A DNA stretch of 64,000 nt from Neoarius graeffei (GCF_027579695.1 NC_083587.1:5382001-5446000), one strand, 5' to 3'. Shown: positions 1-11,595, counted from the stretch's first letter. Translations and numbers: made by a program. Notes: generated from the sequence alone by a model not told the origin.

Positions 1-599
1 TGTGTAACGGATGCCAGATTGTTAATGTATCTCAGTTCCATAGGCTACATGGTTAGGGGATCTTTTGTCCTCATTGCTTGGGCCAGATCAAACCATTAAA
101 CAAGCTTAAACTATTCTTACTCTTGCCACATACATGATTTTTTTTTCAAAACTGATGATATTCAGTTCAAACACTATTAAAAGTAATTTCAGGAATAGAT
201 CTCTTGTGTGGTGTGTAATTCACCCTCATTTAAATATGGAGAAAATGTTTTGGCGCGCGCTTTGCGCATCATGGACCTCGGTGATTTTAAAATGCTGCTC
301 CGGCCTTGATCATCTCTGCCCCTTTTTCCCTGAGCAGCAGGGTTTGAAACTCCAGCTATATGCCGCCACATAGTGCGCTTGTCAGTCGTCAGCAACTTTG
401 TTGCTTCGTTCATTAACCGCAGGTTACTGCATCACTGATTTTACCCGAGACGTTAAAGTACGTTCTAAACAATTCTAACATGTTGTCAGAATGTTTATGC
501 AGGTGCTCATGGGAGTTGTAGGCGTGTAATGTTACATTGCAATGCGTTTATTATATCAGATGCCTTCAGAGAAAACTACAATTAAAATATATTGTCATA
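1..599. other. No recognised gene
   Basis: AT-rich sequence with short open frames only. I see no motif, terminal repeat or splice structure that I can assign. Confidence 0.5.
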
Positions 600-1159
600 C
601 CACAGAATAAGACCTCCACTCCAGACCTCTCACTCATCGCTGCACACTTTATTCCAATGTAAACTTGCCCTCACTGTTAACTCGCAGGCTCTCTCACCTT
701 TATATCTTTTTGTACAAGGCCTTAATTGGCAGACTCCCGTGTTACATTTCTGAGCTTCTTTCTTTTAAACAGAGCTCACGTTGTTTGAGGTCTCATGACT
801 TTATTTTATTGAATGTACCTCAAGCCCGGACAGAGTTGTTCAAAAAAGCATTTATGTTTGCTGCACCCACCGCTTGGAATGATCTGCAAAAAGATTTGAG
901 ATTACAGCGCTTCATCCCCTTGCATGATTTTATAGGTTATGTAAAAGCCTTAGAGCACAAGTCCACTCATAATTGCACGTTTTAATTAGATATTTTAAGT
1001 GACGCCTTTTAATGTTTGTAATGTTCTTTATTTGTTTTATGTCTTTTATGTGGTTTTTTTAAGGTTTGATTGTTTTATGTTTTTTATGAAACTATCTGTA
1101 CTGCCATCTTGGCCAGGTCTCTCTTGGAAAAGAGATTTAAATCTCAAGAGACTAACCTG

Positions 1160-1190
<31 letters not shown>

Positions 1191-1193
1191 ATA
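600..1193 (+). mobile_element. LINE 3' end (CR1/L2 group), 5'-truncated
   Basis: The frame ending at 985 encodes the conserved C-terminus found after the reverse transcriptase of fish CR1/L2-group LINEs: a GRLPCYISELL block, a basic RSSRCLRSHD-like stretch, a P-ARTEL-KKAF block and then FAAPTAWNDLQ. The 3' UTR ends in an AAAT microsatellite at about 1163-1193, the usual tail of these elements. The catalytic RT domain is absent, as expected for a 5'-truncated insertion. The exact clade (L2, Rex1 or other) cannot be fixed by eye. Confidence 0.75.
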
Positions 1194-1500
1194 AACCACC
1201 CGCCAAAGTGGCTAGTGAGACTAAAGTCATTACCCGCCAAAGCCCAATTTTACCCGCATTTGGCGGGTGCTAATGTAAAGCCCTGATTTTATATATATTC
1301 TAAGAGAATTTAAAAAACTTCAAAAAAAATTAAGCTTTTTAGAGGCACAGATTTTAACTTATCCATGTATGAAAGCAGTAACATCATGCATAAGTCACAC
1401 ATGGATCCTTGAGCAGGCTATAAACTGGTATTATTAAAAATGCAGAAATAGTGTCGGGAACAGCGTTCTCCTGTCTTTTGTATGGTTTGTACTGTCTTAC

Positions 1501-1684
1501 CATCAGCTCGATGCAGAAAGTTGACGAAAGTGTAGCCGCGTGAGGAGAAGGTCTTCTTGTCCCTGCACATGTGGACAGAGTGAATAGGTCCTGCACGGCT
1601 CACCATCTCCACCAACATCATCTCGGTGACATCAGGGTGCAGATCACCCACATACAGTGAGGTCATTGTGGAGTTTGAGTTCAT
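1501..1684 (-). CDS. PABP-like first coding exon (start of RRM1)
   Basis: Read on the minus strand from the ATG at 1684, this gives about 61 codons resembling the N-terminus of cytoplasmic poly(A)-binding proteins. An RNP2-like LYVGDL is followed by HPDVTE, then AGPI and CRD, and an RNP1-like RGYTFVNF. A good splice donor (GATG then GTAAGA) follows at 1500. This lies near the end of the first coding exon of PABPC genes, as I recall that structure. The next exons would lie left of base 1, outside the window. Several normally constant positions differ from PABPC1 (for example the segment after the helix), yet there is no stop or frameshift. It is either a diverged PABPC1-like gene or an unprocessed pseudogene exon. 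A GA/GC dinucleotide tract lies immediately upstream at 1691-1728. Confidence 0.55.
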
Positions 1685-1910
1685 TTTACCTAGAGAGAGA
1701 GAGAGAGCGCGCGCGCGCAAGAGAGAGAAATCAGACTTTCAGTGGTGGAGAAAAGCAAGGAGACCAACTGAATGATGGACAGAACATTGTCAGCATCGAC
1801 ACGGTAACCTCCTGTTTTAAACAGACAAAGCTGAGGATAAGTACACTAAAATGCATTTCTCGATGGAGACTGGAGGAATCGTAAAACATAAGGACCTAAA
1901 GGCTGAAGGT

Positions 1911-2031
1911 GGGTTTCCCAAAAGCATGGCAGCAAAAAGATTATCGTTAAATGGTAGAGCAAGCAGCACAATGCTCTCTCTCTCTCTCCTAGTGAAGAAT
2001 GTCTTAGCATTAAGAGGCTTTTGGGAAACCC
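1911..2031. mobile_element. Short MITE with perfect 15-bp inverted ends
   Basis: The 121-bp segment begins with GGGTTTCCCAAAAGC at 1911-1925 and ends with its exact reverse complement at 2017-2031. No coding capacity is seen. Size and termini suit a miniature inverted-repeat transposable element; the superfamily is not clear because I could not identify a target duplication. Confidence 0.6.
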
Positions 2032-2143
2032 AGCCCTGATCAGTATGAAGGTAAAGAAGAAGGAATGAGAATACACAGTTATGAGATTAGTGTATATCGT
2101 GTTAGTAAACTATTAAAACTTAAAAAAAATACAAATCACTCAG

Positions 2144-2522
2144 GGGGCGGCACGGTGGTGTAGTGGTTAGCGCTGTCGCCTCACAGCAAGAAGGTCCGGG
2201 TTCGAGCCCTGTGGCCGGTGAGGGCCTTTCTGTGCGGAGTTTGCATGTTCTCCCCGTGTCCACGTGGGTTTCCTCTGGGTGCTCCGGTTTCCCCCACAGT
2301 CCAAAGACATGCAGGTTAGGTTAACTGGTGACTCTAAATTGACCGTAGGTGTGAATGTGAGTGTGAATGGTTGTCTGTGTCTATATGTCAGCCCTGTGAT
2401 GACCTGGTGACTTGTCCAGGGTGTACCCCGCCTTTCGCCCGTAGTCAGCTGGGATAAGCTCCAGCTTGCCTGCGACCCTGTAGAACAGGATAAAGTGGCT
2501 ACAGATAATGAGATGAGATGAG
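2144..2522 (+). mobile_element. DANA/mermaid-like SINE, full length
   Basis: A tRNA-like head carries an A box (GTGTAGTGGTTAGC) and a B box (GGTTCGAGCCC). The conserved central block around TTTGCATGTTCTCCCCGTGT and a tail of ATGAG-type repeats follow, as in DANA/V-SINE elements of fish. A 13-bp target duplication, ACAAATCACTCAG, flanks it at 2131-2143 and 2523-2535. The paralogous empty site at about 27950 has one copy of this 13-mer. Confidence 0.88.
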
Positions 2523-2967
2523 ACAAATCACTCAGTTAGTACAAGGTGACTTACTACGAAGGAGAAGATTAAACCGCTGATAGTCGCTGATAATTGCTGT
2601 TACTCGCTCTGAAGGTTTGTGTCGCTCTGAAGCTCTGTGTGGATGTGTGGCTCTTATATAGCTGCAGATTTTGAAACATAACTAATTAAACTGTTTTCAT
2701 TTAAACTAATTAAACTGTCCGAAGTATGTGAGCTGGGTTTTCTCCTAAACTTTAGGGGAAAACCCAGGTCACGTGACCAGGTGCCATCAGCTCCCTGAGA
2801 GAGAGAGAGCATCCTGATCGCTCTGTGTTGTTCAGTAGCCCATTCAGTGTTCTGTGTGGGTGGCTTTGCATCTTCTCTCCCGGACCGAGAGCTCATAGGC
2901 TCGTCAGAGTGAAGCCATCTGGCCGCCATCTTACCTCTCACATCGCATGGATTTGGTTTGTGTGTTA

Positions 2968-5628
2968 CAGTTTTTCTCAATTGGTTTGGCTCATTTCCTG
3001 AAACTGAGATGACATTCTCAAAATAACATGGACAAATCCCCAAACCCACTTGCAACTTCTCACAACAGATTGGCATTTCTCATTGCTTTCGTCAAATTGC
3101 AAATCCTTTGTACATGTCTCCGGTGTCTAGTGCATCCTTGCAAATGGTTATGTACAAGTGGCCCACAGTTAACACAATCATCCCACATTTAGCTCAACTT
3201 CCAAATGAATATATGTTCATAATCTATCCCAATTAGCTGCTTCTCAATGTTATGGTCGTTCCCTCCAAAACATGTCAGAACAATTTCATCGTATAAGCCA
3301 TCATATGCAGAATAGTCTGCTCAATTGTCAAAATTAGTCAAGGACATAATACAATATAGTATATATATATATATTTTTGTCAGAAGAATTTGGAAGATTT
3401 TTGGAATAAATACATGGCAGTTAGGTGAATAAGTGACAGGTGAATTCAGGTTTAGACTAACGATGGAGGAGTTTCCCACATCACAGATGACCAATCCAAC
3501 AGTTTGTGGAGTTACCTGGCAGGTGTTGTGTATGACTGTGCCTACGGCCATACATGTATATATAGAGCTTGGCCTGGTGCCAGTACTATTTGCAGAATGA
3601 ATATGGAGGAACCTCAACAAGGTCAACTTCCAGCTGGAGGAAGGGGAAGAGGAAGAGATGGAGGAGGAAGGAGAGGAAGAGGAAGAGGGGTGCGTATGCG
3701 TGGTGGTGGAGTAGGGGGAAGAGGGCGAGGCGTGCGTAGGCATCACACTGTCCCCGATGAAATTAGAGCCACCATTATTGACCATGTTGTCAGGAATACA
3801 GAGAGGGTAAAAGAACTGCGGTACCAGTATGTGCAGGTAAGTCAATTACTGTATTTGTTTTCCACCATTGTAACCTATACACTATGCAGAGGTTCAAAGT
3901 TTGGGGGGTTTTCCGTATCTTTACTGTACCTTTGGAATCCAGTATCTGACCACAGAATTTTGCCTAAGAACTGTAACAGAAAACTGTGATTAGTATTTCT
4001 CCATTTTGTGTCACATACCAGCTGGAGTATCTCTGCATAGGCCAGCATAGGTTTGGAACCGTTGCAGGTTATATTGACTTTGTGAAGAAGATATTACTGC
4101 TGTGTATGACCCATCTGCATGATTTGGTTTTACCTGTGTTTCTCTTTTGTAGAGAATAATGGCATTGGAGGGAATAGAAACACCTCATCTCCTGGTGTTT
4201 GTGGACGAGGCAGGTTTCAATCTGGCCAAGTGCCGCAGGCGCGGACGTAACATCATTGGCCAGCGGGCCACAGTAGACGTCCCGGGTCAAAGAGGAGGAA
4301 ATATCACAATGTGTGCGGCCATTTCTGACAATGGTGTGGCCACACATATTGCAAGCCTAGGCCCATACAACACGCAGAGGCTCCTCCTCTACCTGGATCG
4401 TCTGTATGTGGATTTGGTCCCCGAGAATGAAAGGGGACTCGAAGCGCCCCACCTATCACAATTTGTCATTGTGTGGGACAATGTCAGCTTTCACCGTGGC
4501 CCACTCATCAGAGCGTGGTTCGACACCCATCCAAGGATGCGTAATGTTTTTTTACCACCATACTCGCCATTCCTCAATCCCATTGAAGAATTTTTTTCTG
4601 CTTGGAGGTGGAGGGTTTATGAACGCCACATTGGGGATCAGAGGTCTCTCCTCAATGCCATGGATGCTGCCTGCGATGACATCACAGGCGATCAGTGTCG
4701 GGGTTGGCTAAGACATTCACGCCGCTTCTTTCCACGCTGCATCGCAAGGGAGAACATCCGGTGCGATGTTGATGAAAATCTGTGGCCAAACAGAGAGCAG
4801 CGGATGGATGGCCTGGAGGATGAGGAAGGCTACCAGGAGAGGGTGGGGGAAGACAGCAACAGCGACTAATCCAAGTGTTAAACTTGTGGAACTTGCTTTT
4901 TTCAATTCCTTTTTTGGTTCATGTTTATATTTTGTGATATAGCCTATAGACGCATGACATCACATGCAGGAGGTAAATGCATATTTTCCTTTTACTGTAT
5001 ACCTATACTCTCTGTTCGTAATGCAGTAATGCATGCAATTTTGTTTGTGTGAAAATTGTGTGAATAAACAATTTCTTTGGTGAAATGAGTGCACTGTGTG
5101 TGGTGTCAAACTTTGGAGGCTGCTGTCACTGTAAAACCCTATTTCTCCAGTTTTATATATAATAGTATTCCTTTAGCTAGACCTCTGACAAACTGTCTAA
5201 GCATTTTGACTTGCAGTGCTTACACGATGCCAAAGGGACAATGCATTTTGGGGGTATTGACTATTTATTTGAGAAGGATATTTAGTTTTGACACATGGAT
5301 AAACTGTTTTGGGAGAGATATGAGCATTTGCAGATGATCCATGTAATTGTGTTGAGCCATCCAGGTCATTTAGACAGAAGCACTTAATGAACAAAAATGA
5401 GGCCAAGCAATTGAGAAGGATCTATGCCATTTTTATGGTACTGACTATTTACATGGGAAAGGGATTTCCTTTTGAAGCGTGAATGAATGGTTTTGGGAGA
5501 GATATGACATTTTGCTGGTTATCTGAAGGGTTGTGCAGAGCTGTATCACTGTTTCGCAAAATGACCTTATAGTTATAGGAATGTCATCTCAGTTTCAAGA
5601 AATGAGCCAAACCAATTGAGAAAAACTG
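2968..5628 (+). mobile_element. IS630/Tc1/mariner-type DNA transposon with 49-bp ends
   Basis: The left end starts CAGTTTTTCTCAATTGG. The right end is its reverse complement over about 49 bp with one mismatch. TA lies on both sides (2966-2967 and 5629-5630), and the uninterrupted repeat near 27480 has a single TA at the same point. The TA duplication and the transposase inside place it in the IS630-Tc1-mariner superfamily. The spacing between the second and third catalytic acids is about 35 residues (DD35E by my count). The element is 2661 bp, longer than standard Tc1 elements, because of long non-coding flanks and an intron. Confidence 0.85.
3599..4869 (+). pseudogene. IS630-like transposase, two exons, internally deleted
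   Basis: Exon 1 (ATG at 3599 to 3836) encodes a Gly/Arg-rich N-terminus with RGRG runs, then a segment reading DEIRATIIDHVV. A phase-0 intron with GTAAGT donor at 3837 and TTTTGTAG acceptor ending at 4152 precedes exon 2 (4153-4869). Exon 2 has the DDE core: FVDEAGFNL with the first Asp, VIVWDNVSFHRG with the second, and SPFLNPIEEFF with the Glu. Fish relatives that I recall have roughly 100 residues of helix-turn-helix between DHVV and the segment before the intron. Here those two are joined directly, so most of the DNA-binding domain is missing and the copy is probably inactive in cis. The catalytic exon shows no frameshift. Confidence 0.75.
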
Positions 5629-5919
5629 TAAACGGTCATATCTGATCAAACTGGCCCCAAGACAAGTTTCTCCTGACTTTTTTCCCACTACTATAATTAT
5701 TTTTACGGAAATTATTTCAGTTTATCTTTCTCTTACAGTCAGGTCTGAACAGTATTCATTTGTCACATAATTCACTGTCACAATATTCATGCAGCTTGTG
5801 ACCAATAAATGCTGTGAAGACCTGACTGTGAGAATGAAGTGAAAATGGCAAATAACATGAGAAATATTCCTGTTTCAACAACTGTCCTAAACAGAAAGGA
5901 AGGATAGCCTTTGTGTTGG

Positions 5920-5920
<1 letters not shown>

Positions 5921-5994
<74 letters not shown>
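5921..5994. repeat. (GATA)n microsatellite
   Basis: About 18 uninterrupted tandem copies of a GATA/AGAT tetranucleotide. Surrounding sequence at 5700-6297 is AT-rich with no gene. Confidence 0.97.
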
Positions 5995-6297
5995 TCAAAC
6001 TATACAAAACAGAAAAATAAGCTGAAATAATTGAGTTTATTTGCAACAAAGTGCATAAAGCATAAAAACAACAAAAATACAAATGAAAATTAATAGAATG
6101 TAATTGATATTTTAAAATATAGTTGCAGGATAAAAACGCAATAAAGAGAAAACAGTCTCTTATGGTATTTCCATTGCAGTCCTATATATTGTTATAGTCA
6201 CTAGATGTGATTTGTCGACGACAAAATTAAAATAATATTTAAAATCACAGAATCATCAAAATATTATAATAACTGATTAAACTGAGTATAATGAATA

Positions 6298-7903
6298 CAA
6301 CCCCGATTCCAAAAAAGTTGGGACAAAGTACAAATTGTAAATAAAAACGGAATGCAATAATTTACAAATCTCAAAAGCTGATATTGTATTCACAATAGAA
6401 CATAGACAACATATCAAATGTCGAACGTGAGACATTTTGAAATGTCATGCCAAATATTGGCTCATTTGAAATTTCATGGCAGCAACACATCTCAAAAAAG
6501 TTGGGACAGGGACAATAAGAGGCTGGAAAAGTTAAAGGTACAAAAAAGGAACAGCTGGAGGACCAAATTGCAACTCATTAGGTCAATTGGCAATAAGTCA
6601 TTAACATGACTGGGTATAAAAAGAGCATCTTGGAGTGGCAGCGGCTCTCAGAAGTAAAGATGGGAAGAGGATCACCAATCCCCCTAATTCTGCTCCAACA
6701 AATAGTGGAGCAATATCAGAAAGGAGTTCGACAGTGTAAAATTGCAAAGAGTTTGAACATATCATCATCTACAGTGCATAATATCATCAAAAGATTCAGA
6801 GAATCTGGAAGAATCTCTGTGCGTAAGGGTCAAGGCCGGAAAACCATACTGGGTGCCCGTGATCTTCGGGCCCTTAGACGGCACTGCATCACATACAGGC
6901 ATGCTTCTGTATTGGAAATCACAAAATGGGCTCAGGAATATTTCCAGAGAACATTATCTGTGAACACAATTCACCGTGCCATCCGCCGTTGCCAGCTAAA
7001 ACTCTATAGCTCAAAGAAGCAGCCGTATCTAAACACGATCCAGAAGCGCAGACGTCTTCTCTGGGCCAAGGCTCATTTAAAATGGACTGTGGCAAAGTGG
7101 AAAACTGTTCTGTGGTCAGACGAATCAAAATTTGAAGTTCTTTATGGAAATCAGGGACGCCGTGTCATTCGGACTAAAAAGGAGAAGGACGACCCAAGTT
7201 GTTATCAGCGCTCAGTTCAGAAGCCTGCATCTCTGATGGTATGGGGTTGCATTAGTGCGTGTGGTATGGGCAGCTTACACATCTGGAAAGACACCATCAA
7301 TGCTGAAAGGTATATCTAGGTTATAGAGCAGCATATGCTCCCATCCAGACGACGTCTCTTTCAGGGAAGACCTTGCATTTCCCAACATGACAATGCCAAA
7401 CCACATACTGCATCAATTACAGCATCATGGCTGCGTAGAAGAAGGGTCCAGATACTGAACTGGCCAGCCTGCAGTCCAGATCTTTCACCCATAGAAAACA
7501 TTTGGTGCATCATAAAACAGAAGATACGACAAAAAAGACCTAAGACAGTTGAGCAACTAGAATCCTACATTAGACAAGAATGGGTTAACATTCCTATCCC
7601 TAAACTTGAGCAACTTGTCTCCTCAGTCCCCAGACGTTTACAGACTGTTGTAAAGAGAAAAGGGGATGTCTCACAGTGGTAAACATGGCCTTGTCCCAAC
7701 TTTTTTGAGATGTGTTGTTGTCATGAAATTTAAAAATCACCTAATTTTTCTCTTTAAATGATACATTTTCTCAGTTTAAACATTTGATATGTCATCTATG
7801 TTCTATTCTGAATAAAATATGGAATTTTGAAACTTCCACATCATTGCATTCTGTTTTTATTTACAATTTGTACTTTGTCCCAACTTTTTTGGAATCGGGG
7901 TTG
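6298..7903 (+). mobile_element. Tc1 transposon family A, copy 1
   Basis: The ends begin CAACCCCGATTCCAAAAAAG and are inverted at 7903, with long TIR-like similarity extending inward. TA flanks both sides (6296-6297, 7904-7905). Copies 2 and 3 at 25071 and 34415 have the same termini. The element is 1606 bp, normal for Tc1, and encodes one transposase. Confidence 0.95.
6660..7682 (+). pseudogene. Tc1 family A transposase, one internal stop
   Basis: I start at the ATG of MGRGSPIP, which opens the first helix-turn-helix; upstream in-frame codons also exist from 6606. Order: paired-type HTH ([16 protein letters not shown]), a GRKT linker, a second HTH, then the catalytic core with [15 protein letters not shown] and SPDLSPIEN (34 residues between the second Asp and Glu, DD34E). 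A TAG interrupts the frame near 7317 where copies 2 and 3 have CAG, so this copy should give only a truncated protein. The natural stop is TAA after GDVSQW. Confidence 0.92.
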
Positions 7904-8009
7904 TATATAAAAGTTGCAAAAATTATAAGATGACATAACTCAATCAATATTATTTAAAAATTAAAAATACATTTAAGGTGTGTCAAACAGTAGAAAAAAT
8001 ATGAACAAT

Positions 8010-8160
8010 CAGAATCAGAAGCACTTTATTGCCAGGTATGTTACACACACGAGGAATTTGACTCTGGTTCGACTTAGCTTTCATAGTACAGACAGAAAAA
8101 AGTACGAGAGAGCAAAGCCCCGTGGCAGCTATTTGCGGCGCCATCTTGGATGGAAAACAG
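8010..8160. repeat. Common fish repeat tail (ACTTTATTGCC type)
   Basis: The stretch from about 8010, with AATCAGAAGCACTTTATTGCC and then GAGGAATTTGACTC, resembles a tail sequence that I recall as dispersed in teleosts, possibly a LINE 3' end in reverse. Family assignment is uncertain. It ends beside a YY1-like GGCGCCATCTTGG at 8137. Confidence 0.4.
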
Positions 8161-8479
8161 GAACAAACAGGAAAGTCAGAAATAAAACATTAAGAACATA
8201 AGCATATAAACTGAATATAATTACAACTAAAAAGTTAAAAAAATAAATGCGCATAAAAAACAAATAAGCAAGTTAGCATAAGATTGCGCAACACAGATTA
8301 GAATATATCATCACATGTCTAGCATTGTTAAGGATAAATTAAATACAATGGACTAAAAGAGATATCACATATAAACTGACAAATATCACAAATAAAATTA
8401 AATACAAAGTGAGTGTAAATAAACTCTTGTAAACAAGGATAAAATGAAAAAGGGTAGAAAATGAAAGGTACCAAATGCC

Positions 8480-9250
8480 AAGGGGAAGAGAAATTCGGGC
8501 AAGAAGACCTGGAAAAATGAAAAGATTAACAAAAAATGAAGACACAATTTTCGCTATTTTCAATTTCCTGTAAAAAGTACTCCTTGACCTTAAATTTGAA
8601 CAATTTTGAATCAATAATTTGGGTCAAGGAGGTAGAAAGTGCATTCCAAAGAGTTTTTGCAACATGACCAAAAGAAACTTTACCATTTGAATTTACTCTG
8701 TTTATAGCAAAATTTGATGCACTTCTCCTTGTCTGGTAATGGTGATGCTGGTTTACCAGAGTAAAGCCCTTGTGCATATAGCTAGCAGCATTGTCCAAAA
8801 CAATTTTGTGAGTGTGTGAGAGTATAATTTGATCTACCCTTTTTTCAACTGGAAGCCAATTTATCTGTCTAAATTCTGAAGCAGCAATATGAGAACGAGG
8901 AGAGAGGCCAAGAACAAATCTTATAATTTTGCTTTGCAAAATTTGAATTTGTCTCTAGAAGTGAGACTTTTATACCATCACCAACAAGAGTAATCGAAGT
9001 GACACTGAATCAAAGCCAAAGCCGAGTTTTTTCATAGACCCAATGAGAAATTTGCTTTGCCTGAACAAAATTTTAGTCTAGATGTACCTTTTTTGATCCA
9101 ATTTGCAGCCATTAGATGACCAGTAAGACACTGGTCAATTTCAGCCCCTAGATATTTAACAGAAGATTTAGTTTGAATTTGGACCCCATTGCAAGTTATA
9201 CAAAGTGCCAAATTTTGAGATGGGTTTTTTTTTATGTTTTTGTACTGTAT
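8480..9250 (-). mobile_element. LINE 3' fragment (same group as the 53-kb LINE)
   Basis: On the minus strand two frames encode post-RT segments: CITCNGVQIQTKSSVKYLG followed by a DQCLTGH block (about 9050-9215), then a C-terminal part with FVLGLSPRSHI, INWLPVEKRVDQ and FGHVAKTLWNALSTSL (8526-8939). The same order, with TCNGNEIQTKTTVTYLG and FLPVKLRVEQ, occurs in the LINE at 53-56.6 kb. The two parts are out of frame with each other, and the RT core is lost. Confidence 0.75.
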
Positions 9251-10650
9251 GCCATACTGATTAAAATTAAAATAGAAAAATGCTTGAAACATTTTAGTTT
9301 GTGTGTATAATATATAGTTTAAGTCTATAATATATAACATTTTCACTTTCTTAAATAACTGATGGAAAATATTGAACTTTTTCACAATATTCTAATTTTT
9401 TGAGATGCACTAGTATATCTTGAGGAAACTTCACCGGTTAAATTTTCAGCAGTCCTGAAATAAATCCACATATATAGTAGTCTGTACACAAAAAACTGGT
9501 AATTTAAGTGTTGTTTAGTAAAAATAAATAAATAACAACACTTCAGGACGATTCTGAAGGAGAGTGGTTACCCACTCTCCAGAACAGGTTTATTTCTAAA
9601 ACGAAGCTGTATTTCTCTGAGAAAGGCGAGTTTTGTGTGGGAAAAACTGGAGCTAGCTTGTTGGCTAATCCGTCAGAGGGTGCGCCTGCGCTTCAGCTGG
9701 GAAACAGAAACACGGCGCGTGAGGCAGAGCTTCTCTCAAAACTGCAACGGGGTTTTTTTTCTGAATAAGCGTCCATTATGTTTTCCTCAGGAAAAAAAAA
9801 AGTTTTATACCGAAAATACTCCCATGTTCCCTCAGACGCTTCCTTCAAATGATAAACTTTCCCTCGTCCGGGTGATGATGATGAAAATTCGTCTTCAGAT
9901 TAGCGTCTTCACCACTCATTTCCTCAGGCACTGCCATGGAATGGGACGGGACAGATTGCTTGGGCGACATGTCAGTAAAATTAATTATAGTTTTAAAAGA
10001 GCCATTCATGAGTTAAAAAAACGATCAGAGACTGAACTGGAAAAAAAAACCCAATAACAGTGAAGAGGAGCGCTATAAAGATATGTAAGGAACAGGGTGT
10101 CTGGACAGTCTGGCTTTTGAATGCCCTGTCCGGCATCCAGCGCAGCATCAAGCCGGACGCGTGTTTATCCTCCATTTTGAGGCACTCGGCTTGAAGAGCG
10201 GAGTTCTAAAATCTTTGCTGGGACACAATACAACGTAACGTATCTGGTCTAGGGCAATTCCATGTAAATGTCAACCTCACCATGCAAAAATAAAGCAACA
10301 TGTAATACATCAAAACCACTCCCAGAGATATCACCTAAGCCTGTATTTTACAGATGTGAATAAGTTGAACCAATTTGTCACAAGAATTGTTCCCTTCACC
10401 TTAATATGTCAGTCTTTCTTTCTTATAATGTAAAACCCAAGCTAAAATCAACTTTGATCATGTACAATTCTATATTATTGCCACAAGCCACAGAAATGTA
10501 TGCTAAAATCCACAAAACAGCAAAACAATAGCCATCCTAAATATTATTTAAGAACTTTGATAGTTTTAGCTGATATTTAGAGAGTTTTTCAAAGGGTTAT
10601 GGTGGTTAAATTGCTGATTTTCTAAACATATGCCATGTCCATTTCAGACG
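9251..10650. other. No recognised gene
   Basis: A 140-codon open frame at 9635-10057 is basic and low in complexity, with no domain that I recognise. A perfect 9-bp-arm hairpin (GGAGAGTGG, loop TTAC) sits at 9559-9580. The stretch from about 10243 (AGGGCAATTCCATG) looks like dispersed-repeat sequence. Confidence 0.4.
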
Positions 10651-10651
10651 C

Positions 10652-11058
10652 GTCACATCCATAACGGAATTTCGTCACATCCATAACGCTGACTTTTCCT
10701 TCCGAAACTCTGCATGAAATACAAAATATTTTAAACAAAGATTTTTTAATATTCACCTTGGACCCCTCTATCAAATGGATATCTCCATTTCGACATTAGG
10801 TTTACAATTTCACAGAGTTTGATAAAAATGTACAGTCACCCAAGAAAAGTGATGCTTTTTCTGTCACATCCATAACGCATCTTTTATTGGCATTTTCTGG
10901 CATGCCCTAGATGTACTATGGGAATTCTTCTTGCTCTATCACTTCTCCAGTATGGTACAGCCTCAAAATATGCAACACCTGTTTAAATACTGGGAGACAA
11001 TAAAACATGCACTGGGTCATTTGTTGCCATTTTGAGTTCAAGTGTCACGTCCATAACG
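10652..11058 (+). repeat. Four dispersed copies of a 15-bp motif upstream of the hAT gene
   Basis: GTCACATCCATAACG occurs at 10652-10666, 10674-10688 and 10863-10877, and with one change at 11044-11058. The gaps are short, then about 175 and 165 bp. They lie just upstream of the hAT transposase start, in the place where hAT elements often carry subterminal transposase-binding repeats. That role is an inference. Confidence 0.7.
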
Positions 11059-11219
11059 CTGGAATTGCTCTCTAACAAATGATTGGCTAAGAGCGGTGTC
11101 AGATAAATATCTGCTATATGATTGGTTAAAAACATAAACAAGGCTCCATGTGCTACTACGTCATATGTATGCCGGCTTCATTGACAGAAAGTTAGCATCA
11201 TGCCAAAACGTTCAATTCA

Positions 11220-11595
11220 TCTCATCTTATTATCTGTAGCTGCTTTATCCTGTTCTACAGGGTCGCGGGCAAGCTGGAGCCTATCCCAGCTGACTAGGGG
11301 CGAAAGGCGGGGTACACCCTGGACAAGTCACCAGGTCATCACAGGGCTGACAGATAGACACAGACAACCATTCACACTCACATTCACACCTACGGTCAAT
11401 TTAGAGTCACCAGTTAACCTAACCTGCATGTCTTTGGACTGTGGGGGAAACCGGAGCACCCGGAGGAAACCCACGCGGACACGGGGAGAACATGCAAACT
11501 CCGCACAGAAAGGCCCTCGCTGGCCACCAGGCTCAAACCCGGACCTTCTTGCTGTGAGGCGACAGCACTAACCACTACACCACCATGCCGTCACA
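11220..11595 (-). mobile_element. DANA/mermaid-like SINE, inverted full copy
   Basis: Reverse-complement copy of the SINE at 2144-2522: tail at the left, tRNA-like head (B box GGGTTTGAGCC on the minus strand) at the right. TTCAATTCA is duplicated at 11211-11219 and 11596-11604. It sits immediately upstream of the hAT coding region. Confidence 0.88.

Larger units (their letters stand above)
2076..5683 (-). repeat. TATA-bearing interspersed repeat, copy 1, split twice
   Basis: Sequence at 2076-2967 and 5629-5683 matches, in inverse orientation, an uninterrupted copy at about 27448-28023. On the minus strand it has a TATA box (CTATATAAG near 2653) followed by a leader-like stretch, so it could be a solo LTR or another promoter-bearing repeat. 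I could not find clear TG and CA ends. A SINE (2144-2522) and an IS630-like transposon (2968-5628) have inserted into it. The second copy shows both empty sites. Confidence 0.7.

Noticed and set aside
3504-3989. Arg/Gly-rich frame as a host RNA-binding protein
   Set aside because: It is the first exon of the IS630-like transposase, between that element's terminal repeats.
9635-10057. 140-codon basic frame as a gene
   Set aside because: Low-complexity, no motif, no splice or promoter support, in repeat-rich DNA.
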